Shown piece by piece: positions 19,101-27,567 of a stretch of 64,000 nt of DNA. How positions within the stretch are numbered: position 1 is the first letter of the stretch; the number at the start of each line of letters is the position of its first letter. The position numbers and the translations under genes were made by a program. The DNA comes from CAWAND01 sp963797485 (GTDB lineage: Bacteria > Chloroflexota > Anaerolineae > Anaerolineales > E44-bin32): contig CAWCPF010000002.1 of assembly GCA_963797485.1 (NCBI GenBank), positions 434,001 to 498,000 on the forward strand. The letters are read 5' to 3'. Below the pieces are notes generated by a model that saw only the letters and a program-made list of their open reading frames with translations, did not search any database and was not told the DNA's origin.

Positions 19101-19529
19101 CGTGTCGCTCCAGACATAGAAGTTGCGCCAGCGGCTGTCGGGTTTGGCGCGGCGGGCGCGCTGAAACCATGGATGCTGATCCGAGGTGTGATTGACCACC
19201 AGTTCGGTGATGACCCGGATGCCGCGCCGGTGGGCCTCATTCAGGAAGGCTTTGAAGTCCCTGAGGCTCCCGTAGGATGGGTTGACACGGCCATAGTCGG
19301 CGATGTCATAGCCGTCATCGCGCAGCGGCGAGGGATAAAACGGCAGCAGCCAGACGGCGGTGACGCCCAGATCCTGCAGATACTCGAGGCGGTCTTTCAG
19401 GCCCTTGAAATCGCCGACCCCGTCCCCGTCGCTGTCGCTGAAGCTGCGGACGTGCAGCTCGTAGATGACGGCATCCTTGTACCACTGCGGATCGAACCCG
19501 ATGGACAAGCTGTCACGACGCTTGGGCAT
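16164..19529 (-). CDS. treS: Trehalose synthase-maltokinase fusion
   Basis: An 1121-residue two-domain enzyme. Residues about 1-560 form the GH13 trehalose synthase (QWYKDAVIYELHVRSFSDSD at the start; nucleophile in MGVDGLRLDAIPYLY; acid in LLGEANQWPED; FLRNHDELTLE). It isomerises trehalose and maltose. Residues about 600-1110 form maltokinase: NFLPQQRWFGGKGLQ at its start and THGDFHLGQVLNTGKDFIIIDFEGEP as the kinase-like catalytic and Mg2+ segment. This domain makes maltose-1-phosphate with ATP. The fusion couples the two steps and hands its product to GlgE, encoded 31 bp upstream in the same direction. The frame is intact across its whole length, unlike glgE. Confidence 0.93.
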   Translation of the reverse strand: MPKRRDSLSIGFDPQWYKDAVIYELHVRSFSDSDGDGVGDFKGLKDRLEYLQDLGVTAVWLLPFYPSPLRDDGYDIADYGRVNPSYGSLRDFKAFLNEAHRRGIRVITELVVNHTSDQHPWFQRARRAKPDSRWRNFYVWSDTPDRYSEARVIFQDFESSNWTWDRVAGAYFWHRFYSHQPDLNFDNPEVHRAIFKAMDFWLDMGVDGLRLDAIPYLYERDGTNCENLPETHEFLRAIRKRIDERYGDRMLLGEANQWPEDSVAYFGEGDECHMAFHFPLMPRLFMAVHLEDRFPLIDILEQTPEIPPGNQWAIFLRNHDELTLEMVTDEERDYMYRVYAQDRQARLNLGIRRRLAPLLGNNRRKIELMNGLLMALPGTPVLYYGDEIGMGDNIYLGDRNGVRTPMQWSSDRNAGFSVANPQQLYLPVTIDPEYHFETVNVEAQQKNPHSLLWWTKRLIALRKRYRAFSRGAIRFLHPDNRRVLAFTRSLEDELLLVICNLSRFTQYVELDLSAFNGMVPIELFGRTRFPPVGELPYFITLGPHGFYWFLLEQPRVDGEPVALSTVEKGIPEMALSGGWETVLQPRNRTQLEAYLDNFLPQQRWFGGKGLQVRAITLEDDLSFSLDGGQAHWTLLDVEYVDGDAETYVLPLVFAGEDRAQQISRHTPHVVLARTLSESLDQTGVIFDGLRDPAFALSLLDAIRHRRHIRGREGELVGSPSPRFQELRGSKKAHLDPQFPRAEQSNSSIVLGDRFILKVFRRLDEGINPDLELGRYLTARGFPNTAPVAGALEYHRHKAEPSTLAILHAFVPNHGDAWQFSLDFLGRYFEGVLARPGDEKGNLPKQPESSWLDLAADDTPGEARQAIDPYLESARLLGQRTAELHLALAAEEDNPVFAPEPLTRLRQRSMYQSMRSSCRLTYQMLAHARPSLAGEIGPLVDRVVRLEDDVLARLKAIAAHRIAAVLIRTHGDFHLGQVLNTGKDFIIIDFEGEPTRPLTERRLKRSPLRDVAGMLRSLDYASHAALYTREAGGMRAEDQALLEPWARYWTTWASVAYLKGYLERAAGAAFIPPDPADLALMLQAYLLDKAMYEIRYELNNRPDWLRIPLHGVLHLMNGVVGG

Positions 19530-19560
19530 CCTCGGTCACCTCGCCAGCAGGAGCCGGCAC

Positions 19561-21541
19561 TTAGCCCGAGCTTCGGCCCGGGATGTGGAGGATGTGGGCC
19601 GGCACAGCCTCCGGATCCAGTTGGACGAATGCGCGGTCTGCACGCCATGTGTAGCGGACATCGGTCAACAGCTCATGGACTTCATAGGCGTCTATACCTT
19701 CCAGGCCCAACGCGCCGAGGTCCAACCCCAGCCAGCCGCGCTGCACGTGGAGGGGATCGACGCTGACGACCGTCAGGATCACATCGCTCCGGTCAGGTGT
19801 GGCTTTGCTATAACACAACATGCTGGGGTTGTCGACAGCGTGGAATGTCAGGCGGCGGTCACTTTGCAGGGCCGGGTGCGCGCGGCGGATCTGGTTGACC
19901 AGCCCGATAAAGTCGCGCATTGGCTGGCCCTGGCTGCGGTCCCATTCGCGGATCTGGTACTTCTCGGAGTCGAGATACTCCTCGCTGCCCGGTTCCAGCG
20001 GGCGCGACTCCATCAGCTCAAAGGCCGGGCCATAGATTCCGTAGCTGGCACCCAGGGTGGCCGACAGCGCCAGACGGGCCAGGAAAGCTGCCCGGCCGCC
20101 GGTCTGAAGGTAGGCGGTCAGGATATCGGGCGTGTTCGGCCACAGGTTGGGACGAAAGAACTCGGCAAGCTGCGTGTGAGTGAGCTCCGAAAAGTACTGC
20201 TGCAGCTCCCGGGCAGTGTTGCGCCAGGCAAAATAGGTGTAGGACTGCGTGAAGCCCAACTTGGCCAGGTGAATCATGACCTTGGGACGGGTGAAGGCCT
20301 CGGCCAGGAAGAGCACCTCCGGATCCACCGACCGGACCTCGGCGATCAACCATGCCCAGAAGTCAAAGGGTTTGGTGTGGGGATTGTCAACACGGAAGAT
20401 CTTGACCCCCCGGTCCAGCCAGTACAGGGTGACGCGTTTCAGCTCGTCCCACAAACTCTGCCAGGCATCGGTGTCGAAGTCGAAGGGGTAGATGTCCTCA
20501 TACTTCTTGGGGGGGTTCTCGGCATACTGGATGGCGCCATCTGGACGCGCCCGGAACCACTCCGGGTGCTCGGTGACATAGGGGTGGTCCGGTGAGCACT
20601 GAAAGGCCAGGTCGAGAGCGACCTCGATGCCGTAGGTTTTGGCCGCCTCAAGCAGCTTCTCGAACGATGCAAGGGTGCCGAGCTGCGGGTCGATGGCCAT
20701 GTGGCCGCCGTCTTCGGAACCGATCGCCCACGGGCTGCCGGGGTCGGAGGGCGCGGCTTCGGCGCGATTGTTCGGCCCTTTACGATGAGTCCGGCCAATG
20801 GGATGGATGGGCGGCAGGTAGAGCACGTCGAAACCCATCTCTGCCAATTCGGGCAGGCGGGCGCGCACATCATCGAACGTGCCGTGAGCCCCGCGGCGAC
20901 GGGCAGCCGAGCGGGGGAAGAGCTCGTACCAGGCCCCGTAGGCGGCTCGCGTCCGATCCACCCACACCGCCAACTGCCGATCGTAACGCGTGGCGTGGGC
21001 TCGATCCGGGCGGCGGGCCACGAACTGGAGCAGTTCCCGGCTGAGGGCAAGCTCGGTTCGGCGATCGAGGCGCCCGGGGGAGCTCAGGGAATTGGCCCAG
21101 GCATGCAATTGCGCGGCGTCATCGCCCCCGGCCCGTTCGGCGCGATCGGCGGCGGAGGCAACCAGTCCGGCGCCGATCTTCAGATCGACGGCGATGTCCT
21201 GCCCGGCATCGACGCGCTTGGCCAGGTCGGATTGCCAGGTCTGGAATTGATCCGGCCAGGCCTCGAGCGTGTACTCGTAGGTCCCGATGGCGTTGACGGA
21301 AAACTCCGCCCGCCAGCGATCGTTGCCGATAGCGTGCATGCGGATTGCCCTGCCAGCCGGCCTCGTCTCCCGGCCGGCGGTAGAGCATCTCACAGCCGAT
21401 AGCCCCATGCCCGTCGGTGAAGATGTCTGCCTCGACGGCGACGGTTTCCCCAACCACGCGCTTGATGGGCGTGCGGCCGGCGTCGATTTCCGGCTGTACG
21501 CCCAGGATGACCACTCGACGGTGACCGTCGTCCGGTTTCAT
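19561..21541 (-). CDS. glgE: Maltosyltransferase GlgE (one frameshift)
   Basis: About 660 residues of a GH13_3 alpha-1,4-glucan:maltose-1-phosphate maltosyltransferase, which extends glucan by maltose units. The N-terminal domain (VVILGVQPEIDAGRTPIKRVVGE) is in one frame up to about 21350 and the rest in another. Deleting one base of the CCC run at 21348-21350 joins them (AGWQAIRMHAIGNDRW). Catalytic residues are visible: the nucleophile in KIFRVDNPHTKPFDFW and the acid in VLFLAEAFTRPKVM. The start at ATG 21541 lies 16 nt after a strong AGGAGG, so an in-frame TTG three bases upstream or the ATG at 21580 are alternatives. First gene of glgE-treS-glgB. Confidence 0.9.
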
Positions 21542-21713
21542 CAACTGGGTGATCCCACCTCCTAATGGCGGGCGGTTCATGCCGGCGCAAACCGTCAGCC
21601 CCGCGGCCCCCTGGCGTGGTCCGGCAACGCCGTTAAGCATAGCAAGAAGCGCGGGCATCGGCCATGCCCAGCCTGGCCGACGCCGTGGTGCTCACGAAGC
21701 CGATGCGGAGGGC

Positions 21714-24069
21714 TTAGGGACGGTCGGTGGCGCCGGCGCGCAACAGGCGCAGGGAATTGAAGACCACCAGCAGGGTGCTGCCCTCGTGGAGCACGATGGC
21801 CGGACCGATCGATGCCCAGCCGGCGGCGGCTCCGATAAGCAGCCCGGCAATCACTCCCAGGGATAAGGCCAGGTTTTGAGCCATGACGCGACGCGATTGG
21901 CGCCCGAGTTCGAGCGCCAGCGGCAGCGCCCGCAGGTCATCCGCCATCAACACGACGTCGGCCGTCTCGCGGGCCACATCGCTCGCCGCCCCGCCCAGCG
22001 CGATGCCGACGCCGGCCTGGGCCATCGCCGGCGCGTCGTTGACGCCATCCCCGACCATGGCAACCACCGACCCGTCCTCCGCCAACCGCCGGATGGCCTC
22101 GACCTTGTCGGCGGGCAGCAGGTCCGCCTGGAACCCGGTCAGATCCAGCCCCTCGGCCACTGCCCGGGCGACGGAAGTGTGATCTCCGGTGAGCATCACG
22201 CGCGCCGCCACCCCCATGGACGCCAGCTTGTGGAGCACCCCGACGGCCTCCGGCCGCACCCTATCGGTGAGGCCGATCAAGCCCAACACCGTCCCGCGGC
22301 GCGCCACCAGCACCAATGTATGTCCCTCGGCCCGGTGACGCGCCACAGCCCGAACGGCCTCATCGGGCAACGACATACCGTGCTCCATCAGCCAAGCAGG
22401 GGAGCCCAACCATGTTTCGACGCCCTCCACCCGGCCCTTCACGCCACCGCCGGAGGCCTCGACCCCGTCCGCCGATGGGACCGGGACGGCCTCGAGCGCC
22501 GCGGCTTCGACCACGGCTCGGGCCAGCGGGTGGACCAACTGGGATTCGACGGCCGCCGCAATGGCCAGCACTTCGGCGCGCCCCGCCGCACCAAATGCCT
22601 CGATGTCCGTGACGGACATGCGGCCCTGTGTGAGCGTGCCGGTCTTGTCGAAAGCGACCACCGAGGTCCGGCCGAGCTGTTCGAGCTGGCGCCCACCTTT
22701 GACCAGGATGCCCGACCGCGCCGCTCGAGCGACGGCCGACAAGACCGCCGCCGGGGTCGAAATCGCCAGGGCGCACGGCGAGGCGGCCACCAACAGGGTG
22801 AGGGCGCGGAGCAGCGCCTGCTCCGGCGGCAGCCAGCCCAGGGCCGGAGGGATCACGGCCGCCAGCACGCTCCCTCCCAATACCAGGGGGACATACACCC
22901 GGCTGAACCGCTCAGTGAGGCGCTGGACCGAAGACTTCTGGGTTTGGGCCTCTTCGACCATTTGGACGACCCGAGACAATGTCGAGTTCGCGTGCCAGGC
23001 GGGTGACTTCGACAACCACGGCCGCCTGCCCGTTAACGGAGCCGGCAAAGACGTCGTCGCCGGGGCGGCGCTCGATGGGCTGGCTTTCTCCGGTCACAGG
23101 CGCTTGATCCACCCAAGTGATGCCCTGCAGAATTCGCCCGTCGACCGGAAGGCGTTCACCGGGGCGCACGACGACCTGGTCCCCGCGCAGCAGATCGTCC
23201 ACCGGCCGGTCCATCTCCACGCCGTTGCGCCGCACACGGGCAGCGCGCGGCATGAACGAGCGCATGGCCTCAATGTTGTGACGGGCGCGGCCGAGGGCTC
23301 GCTGCTCGAGGGCGTGGCCGAGGCTGAAGAAGAACAGCAGGAACGCCCCCTCGGCCCAATGTCCCAGCACAGCGGCACCGGCGGCGGCGATGACCATCAG
23401 GAAATCGATGTCGAAACGGAGGCGCAAGGCCGCGGCCACCCCGTGGCGGGCGGCCTCCAGCCCGCCGGCGAGATAGGCCAGGGCAAACAGGCCGGTGGCC
23501 GCCGCCGGCGGCAGTCCCAGCCATATCGGCCCGGCCAGGCCGGCGGCCATGAACACGCCCGAGGCCAGGCTGGCGATCAGCGCCGCATGGCGTCTGGGCC
23601 AACGTTCGGCCCGGACGGGTGCGTCAAAACCATACCCCATCCAGCTCACCCGCCGGGCGATTTCGTCCAGGCGGATGCGGCTGGTGTCGAATTCGAGGCG
23701 CATCTTTTCGGCGGGATAGCTGACCGACACGGTGAGCACGCCGGGCATGCGCCCCAGCACATGTTCCAGGCTGACGGCGCAATCGCCGCAGTCCATTCCC
23801 CCGATATGGACGGTGGCATGCTGGATCTGCCGGGAAATGGCCGCGCCGGCGTTAAGCGCGGCCAGGCGCACGGCCTCGACCGTGGTCGTATCCGGCCGGT
23901 AGTGCAGGCACAGCACGGCCCGGCCCGCCTGCCGGTCGAGGTGGACGCGGTCGATGCCGCGCTGGCGCGCCAGAGCCTCGCGCAGCCGATCGACGCAGCC
24001 ATCGCGTTCATCGTCGACCTGTGGCAGTAAATCCGGCAGATTGAGCTTGAGGCGAGTGTCAAGCGCCAT
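21714..24069 (-). CDS. P1B-4-type heavy-metal ATPase (one frameshift)
   Basis: About 785 residues of a metal-exporting P-type ATPase. An N-terminal HMA domain carries the metal-binding GGMDCGDCA (about residue 95). Later come the phosphorylation motif VAFDKTGTLTQG, the VHPLARAVVEA loop and the GDGVNDAPAMAQ hinge. The transport signature is SPCALA in the fourth core helix rather than CPC, and HEGSTLLV in the sixth. That pair defines the P1B-4 group, which exports Co2+, Fe2+ or Zn2+. An extra base in the TT pair at 22987-22988 splits the gene; RLAR then DSTLSRVVQ is the restored sequence. A CRP-type operator and an ArsR/SmtB gene lie directly upstream. Confidence 0.85.
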
Positions 24070-24101
24070 CTTGGCGTCCGTTCATCCCTCGCCGGGTGGG
24101 T

Positions 24102-24121
24102 TTTGTGAATTTCTTCACAAA
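24102..24121. promoter_or_regulatory. CRP/HcpR-type operator, copy 3 (metal ATPase)
   Basis: Perfect palindrome arms TTTGTGA and TCACAAA around ATTTCT. It sits 33-52 bp upstream of the ATPase start, in the 74-bp gap after the ArsR-type gene. Confidence 0.75.
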
Positions 24122-24143
24122 CCGGCGGGTCAGGGGTTGGAGA

Positions 24144-24485
24144 TCACCCATGCCGCACATGGTCCAATCCCAGGCGGAACAGGGCCTCGATGTGATCGTC
24201 GTCCAGGCTGTAGAAGACCTGGCGGCCGGATTTGCGCCCCCTGACCAGGCGCATCTGGCGCAGGCCGCGCAGATGGTGGGACACGGCCAACTCGCTGATG
24301 CCGACCGCCTCGGCCAGGGCGCGCACGTTCATTTCGCCCTCGACCAGCGCGGAGACGATGCGCACCCGGCTCGTGTCGCTGAGCGCCCGGAAGAGCTCCG
24401 CCAGGTACGCGGCCGCATCCTCGTCCAGGCCCGAACCTGCCATCGCCGGTCCGGTTGCTTTGTCAATATCTGAGTATGTATTCAT
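24144..24485 (-). CDS. ArsR/SmtB-family metal sensor (alpha5 site)
   Basis: A 113-residue dimeric winged-helix repressor, starting MNTYSDIDKATG at 24485. The HTH spans RALAEAVGISELAVSHHLRGL (about residues 56-76). The last helix reads DDDHIEALFRLGLDHVRHG. Its Asp, His, His and His have the spacing of the CzrA/SmtB alpha5 zinc/cobalt site (D-x-H, then H eleven and fourteen residues on). No Cys metalloid site is present. This agrees with the P1B-4 ATPase encoded 74 bp downstream, which should export the sensed metal. A 12-bp palindrome overlaps its start codon and is probably its own operator. Confidence 0.85.
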   Translation of the reverse strand: MNTYSDIDKATGPAMAGSGLDEDAAAYLAELFRALSDTSRVRIVSALVEGEMNVRALAEAVGISELAVSHHLRGLRQMRLVRGRKSGRQVFYSLDDDHIEALFRLGLDHVRHG

Positions 24486-24492
24486 ATATGAA
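24481..24492. promoter_or_regulatory. Palindrome TTCATATATGAA over the arsR/smtB start
   Basis: A perfect 12-bp inverted repeat that includes the start codon of the metal sensor at 24485. Its AT-rich TTCA/TGAA ends resemble SmtB/CzrA operators, which supports autorepression. Confidence 0.55.
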
Positions 24493-24547
24493 GGGATTAT
24501 AGCCGTCAGACCAAGGTGAGTCAAGCTCAGGCTGGGCAGGTTTCGGG

Positions 24548-25255
24548 CTAACCGGCGGGCCGGGTCCACAACCCGGTGCATTCGGGCACCCGGCGTTCCC
24601 CATGTGAAGCCACGGCGCGGGCGAGATTGGCGCCGAAGAAGAACTCGATCAGGTCGTGGGCCTGCTGAGCTGTGTCGAACAGATAGTCGGTTCGAAACCA
24701 CTGCCGGGTGAACCCGTGCTCGGTCTCGAGCCACGTGTAGTATGCGGCCAGCCCGGCTGTAGGGGGCTGGGGGCGCGTCGTCCCCGTCCCCAGGCTCTCG
24801 ATGATCGCCAGCTTTCCCCCGGGCCGGGCGGCGCGGGCCATCTCCGTCAGGGCCCCGCCGATGGCCCGGGGCCAGTCCGCGCCTAACCACTCGACCGAGT
24901 GTCCGAGGCTCCAGCCAGCCACGACCAGATCGGCCCATCCGGCGCGAATGGGCAGATGCGCGTTCTCGGCCGCCACCCAGGCCGGACGGCCCTGGCTTGG
25001 CGAAGTGGTCCGTTTGGCGGCTGTGCTCAACATCGGAAGCGAACGGTCGCAGCCCACCACGCGCCCGGCGCGGCCGCTGAGCAGCCCGGCCACCCGGCCG
25101 GTACCGGTGCCCACATCGAGCACATGGCCCCCGGCAGTCGGGAGCAGAGTCAACAGCGCCAACTCCAAATGGCCGTCGGCGTCCTCGTGGCTGACCAACT
25201 GGTGGTAAGCCTCGGGCTGCTGACGATAGATCGCCGCGTGGTCCAACTCACCCAC
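24548..25255 (-). CDS. Class I SAM-dependent methyltransferase
   Basis: A 235-residue Rossmann-fold methyltransferase. SAM-binding motif I is VLDVGTGTGRVAGLLSG (about residue 45), followed by the acidic end of strand 2 (VVGCDRSLPML) and a DLVVAGWSLGH post-motif strand. The pattern is that of the UbiE/Coq5-like methyltransferase-11 group, whose substrates range from quinones to small metabolites; no substrate can be named. The start is GTG 25255. It sits 62 bp upstream of the metal sensor and 27 bp downstream of the MpaB-like gene, all on the minus strand, so it may share a transcript with the latter. Confidence 0.75.
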   Translation of the reverse strand: MGELDHAAIYRQQPEAYHQLVSHEDADGHLELALLTLLPTAGGHVLDVGTGTGRVAGLLSGRAGRVVGCDRSLPMLSTAAKRTTSPSQGRPAWVAAENAHLPIRAGWADLVVAGWSLGHSVEWLGADWPRAIGGALTEMARAARPGGKLAIIESLGTGTTRPQPPTAGLAAYYTWLETEHGFTRQWFRTDYLFDTAQQAHDLIEFFFGANLARAVASHGERRVPECTGLWTRPAG

Positions 25256-25282
25256 CCGCAGGTCTGCCTGGCCCCAGCCGGA

Positions 25283-26257
25283 TCACAGTCCGAGCGGTAG
25301 CGCGATCAGCCGGCTCAAACGCAGCACAAAGCGGGACGCAGCCGGGGGAGTCTCATGGCGCGCCGAGGCGATACGGCTGACGGCCTGGTGGTAGGCCGGC
25401 GGGTAGCGCAGGGCGGCCGGGGTGAGAGGCAAGCCAATTCGAAGCGCGGTCACGGCCAGGCGCCACACGGCTCGATCCCGCGCCGTCCACGTCAGCCCGA
25501 AGCCGGCGCGCAGCGGCTCTGGCATCCACCCGCTGGTGAGCGAGCGGTTGAACCCGCGCGCTACGCCCAGGCTATCGAACAGCTCGTCCCCAAGGCGACG
25601 CGCCGTCTCGCCCACCTCGAGCGTCTCGCCGGCCAGCATGCCCGCAAAGTACGCCCGGAAACCGGCCTCATCGGCCGGGACCTGGGCATTGGGCACTCCC
25701 ATCAGGACGGCAAACAAACGCGTGTCGGCGTAGAACGTGCGGCGTTCGGCGGGCGGAAGCGGCGCCACCACTTGCTCGTAGACCTGCCGTGCGGTGTCCA
25801 TCAGGGTCGCCCACACCCACAGCAGGGCTTCCGGCTGGTTGGCCCGGTACGGCTGTCCAGCTCCGCGAGAGCTAGTGTGCGGGGAGAGCTGTCCGAAGAC
25901 TCGGTCATGCAGGTTGTGGACATAGCGGGCGGCGCCAACCGCCGTGTCCAGGTCTCCAAAGAAGATGCGATACACAGACGTGAAAGTGCGCTGTCCCCGT
26001 CCGATCAAATCGCGACGAAAACTGCTGTCCGAGTCGACGGCCTCGGCCACGGCCGGGTGCGCCAGTTGCAGCAGCAGGGCTCTCCCGCCGCCGGCCAGGA
26101 TGGCTGCCTCACGCGTCACTCGGTGTGTGACCCCGCCGGGCTCAAACAGCCCCTCAGTCGGCCCAACCGCCGCCGCCCTGACAACATCCAGACAGAATTC
26201 AAAGCTGCGCCGGTCATGCTCCAGCCACGGGTTCGGCTGAGTTAGCGGTCCAGACAT
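25283..26257 (-). CDS. MpaB/Lcp-family oxygenase-like protein (DUF2236)
   Basis: A 324-residue all-helical protein of the DUF2236 family, related to the fungal MpaB oxygenase and the rubber-cleaving latex-clearing protein. Family marks are REAAILAGGGRALLLQLAHPAVAEAV (about residues 48-73) with the conserved HPAVA, the FTSVYRIFFGD segment, then VHNLHDRVFG and PEALLWVWATLMDT. The conserved histidines that bind haem in Lcp-type proteins appear present, but the family is functionally diverse. No signal peptide is evident, so it is probably cytoplasmic. It is first in a minus-strand pair with a methyltransferase. Confidence 0.75.
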   Translation of the reverse strand: MSGPLTQPNPWLEHDRRSFEFCLDVVRAAAVGPTEGLFEPGGVTHRVTREAAILAGGGRALLLQLAHPAVAEAVDSDSSFRRDLIGRGQRTFTSVYRIFFGDLDTAVGAARYVHNLHDRVFGQLSPHTSSRGAGQPYRANQPEALLWVWATLMDTARQVYEQVVAPLPPAERRTFYADTRLFAVLMGVPNAQVPADEAGFRAYFAGMLAGETLEVGETARRLGDELFDSLGVARGFNRSLTSGWMPEPLRAGFGLTWTARDRAVWRLAVTALRIGLPLTPAALRYPPAYHQAVSRIASARHETPPAASRFVLRLSRLIALPLGL

Positions 26258-26365
26258 ACGCGTGCCTCCGGTCGGGATTCTAACAGGCGCGCCACTCCGG
26301 CGGATTGACGCCGGCCAGGCCTTCTTCTATTCTGTGTCGAACTGCAGGTGCCGGAGGTGAAGGCC

Positions 26366-26761
26366 ATGGCTGCCGACCCGCGCCACGAAGCCCGCATGCG
26401 CTGGCTGATCCGAACCGAAGAGCTGGGCCTGTTTCTGGCCTCCATCGCCGCCTTCGCCCAGCTGGGGATGGCCTGGTGGATCTACCCGGCGCTGCTGTTG
26501 GCGCCTGACCTGAGCGCGCTCGGATATCTGGCAGGGCCCGGCCTTGGCTCCGTCACTTACAACCTGGTCCATCACCGCGGCGTGGCCCTGCTGGTGTTCG
26601 CCGCGGGCGGCCTGGGGTCGATGCCCGGGCTCGCCCTGGCGGGCGTGATTCTTTTCGGCCACTCCAGCCTGGACCGGGCCCTGGGGTTTGGGCTCAAGTA
26701 CCCGGACGCGTTCGGCCATACGCATCTGGGCTGGATCGGGGCGGCGCGCGCCCAGGACTGA
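26366..26761 (+). CDS. DUF4260 membrane protein
   Basis: A 131-residue membrane protein with three to four hydrophobic helices and the DUF4260 C-terminal signature FGHSSLDRALGFGLKYPDAFGHTHLGWIG. The start chosen is ATG 26366, six bases after GGAGGTG; an in-frame GTG lies at 26348. Function unknown. It stands alone, 108 bp from the divergent MpaB-like gene and followed by a GC-rich palindrome at 26845-26864. Confidence 0.75.
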   Translation: MAADPRHEARMRWLIRTEELGLFLASIAAFAQLGMAWWIYPALLLAPDLSALGYLAGPGLGSVTYNLVHHRGVALLVFAAGGLGSMPGLALAGVILFGHSSLDRALGFGLKYPDAFGHTHLGWIGAARAQD

Positions 26762-26844
26762 CAGCCTCTTCCAGGCGGGGCCGCCAGCCGTGTCGGCTGG
26801 GTGTCTTCGAGTGACGGCCTGGCTGGTGGCCGGTGTCTGAGGGG

Positions 26845-26864
26845 CGCCAGCCCCGGGGCTGGCG
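26845..26864. repeat. 20-bp perfect GC-rich palindrome
   Basis: Ten-base arms CGCCAGCCCC and GGGGCTGGCG between the DUF4260 gene and the 2'-5' RNA ligase-like gene. It could fold into a strong hairpin, but no T-run follows, so a terminator is only possible. Confidence 0.4.
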
Positions 26865-26882
26865 GTTGCAGGGAGGGCCTGG

Positions 26883-27429
26883 TTGTTCGGAACGTCTGCG
26901 AAACCCATCCCACACGAAGCGGCGTTGATCGTGCCGGTGCCCGAGGCCGAACCCGTGATCGGGCAATTCCGCCTACGCTATGATCCTTCGGCTGTGCTGG
27001 GGGTGCCGGCCCACGTCACCATCAACTATCCCTTCCACCCGCATTTCGGCCGCCCCGCCGACGCGCACGGACGCCTGGAGGCGCTGGCGGCGGGGTTCCC
27101 GGCGTTCGACTTTCGTCTCAGCCGCGTGGCCAGTTTCCCGGATGTGATCTACCTGGTGCCGGAGCCGAAGCGCGCCTTTCTGGCGCTGATCAAGGCCGTG
27201 GCGGCTGCCTTCCCCGAATTCGCCGCCCTACCAGGGGCAGTTTGAGCAGATTGTGCCGCATCTGACCGTCGCCCACGTCAAACCGAATGAACTGGAGGCT
27301 ATGCTGGCCAGGGTATCGGAGGCGGCTCACCCGGCCCTGCCGATCCAGGCCCATGCGCGTGAGCTGTGTTTGATCGACAACACCGAGGGTTTGTGGCGAA
27401 CCCGGACCACATTCGCATTCAGGGAATGA
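26883..27429 (+). CDS. 2'-5' RNA ligase/cyclic phosphodiesterase-like protein (frameshifted)
   Basis: About 180 residues of the 2H phosphoesterase superfamily. Both catalytic H-x-T motifs are present: HVTINYPF (about residue 42) and PHLTVAHV (about residue 127). They lie in different frames; removing the G at 27222 restores AFPEFPPYQGQFEQIVPHL across the break. Such enzymes open or form 2'-5' or cyclic phosphate bonds in RNA or nucleotides. The start is uncertain: TTG 26883 follows GGAGGG, and later GTG codons are in frame. Confidence 0.7.
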
Positions 27430-27458
27430 CTTGCCGACTGAGGCTGGCCGGGGGAGGC

Positions 27459-27486
27459 GTAGGGGCACGATATATCGTGCCCCTAC
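27459..27486. repeat. REP-like palindrome 1 (28 bp)
   Basis: A perfect inverted repeat with outer arms GTAGGGGC and GCCCCTAC and an AT-rich centre (ACGATATATCGT). It shares its outer eight bases with two further palindromes beside and inside the transposase gene. Confidence 0.8.
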
Positions 27487-27521
27487 CGTGCCCTGTGGTC
27501 AATCCGGCCCGGCGTAGACAA

Positions 27522-27567
27522 CCTTGGACCGTAGGGGCGACCGGCCGGTCGCCCCTACGGTCCAAGG
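27522..27567. repeat. REP-like palindrome 2 (46 bp)
   Basis: A perfect 23+23 palindrome. Its core arms GTAGGGGCGACCGG/CCGGTCGCCCCTAC are identical to palindrome 3, extended outward by CCTTGGACC/GGTCCAAGG. The stop codon of the transposase gene (27555-27557) lies inside it. Confidence 0.85.
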
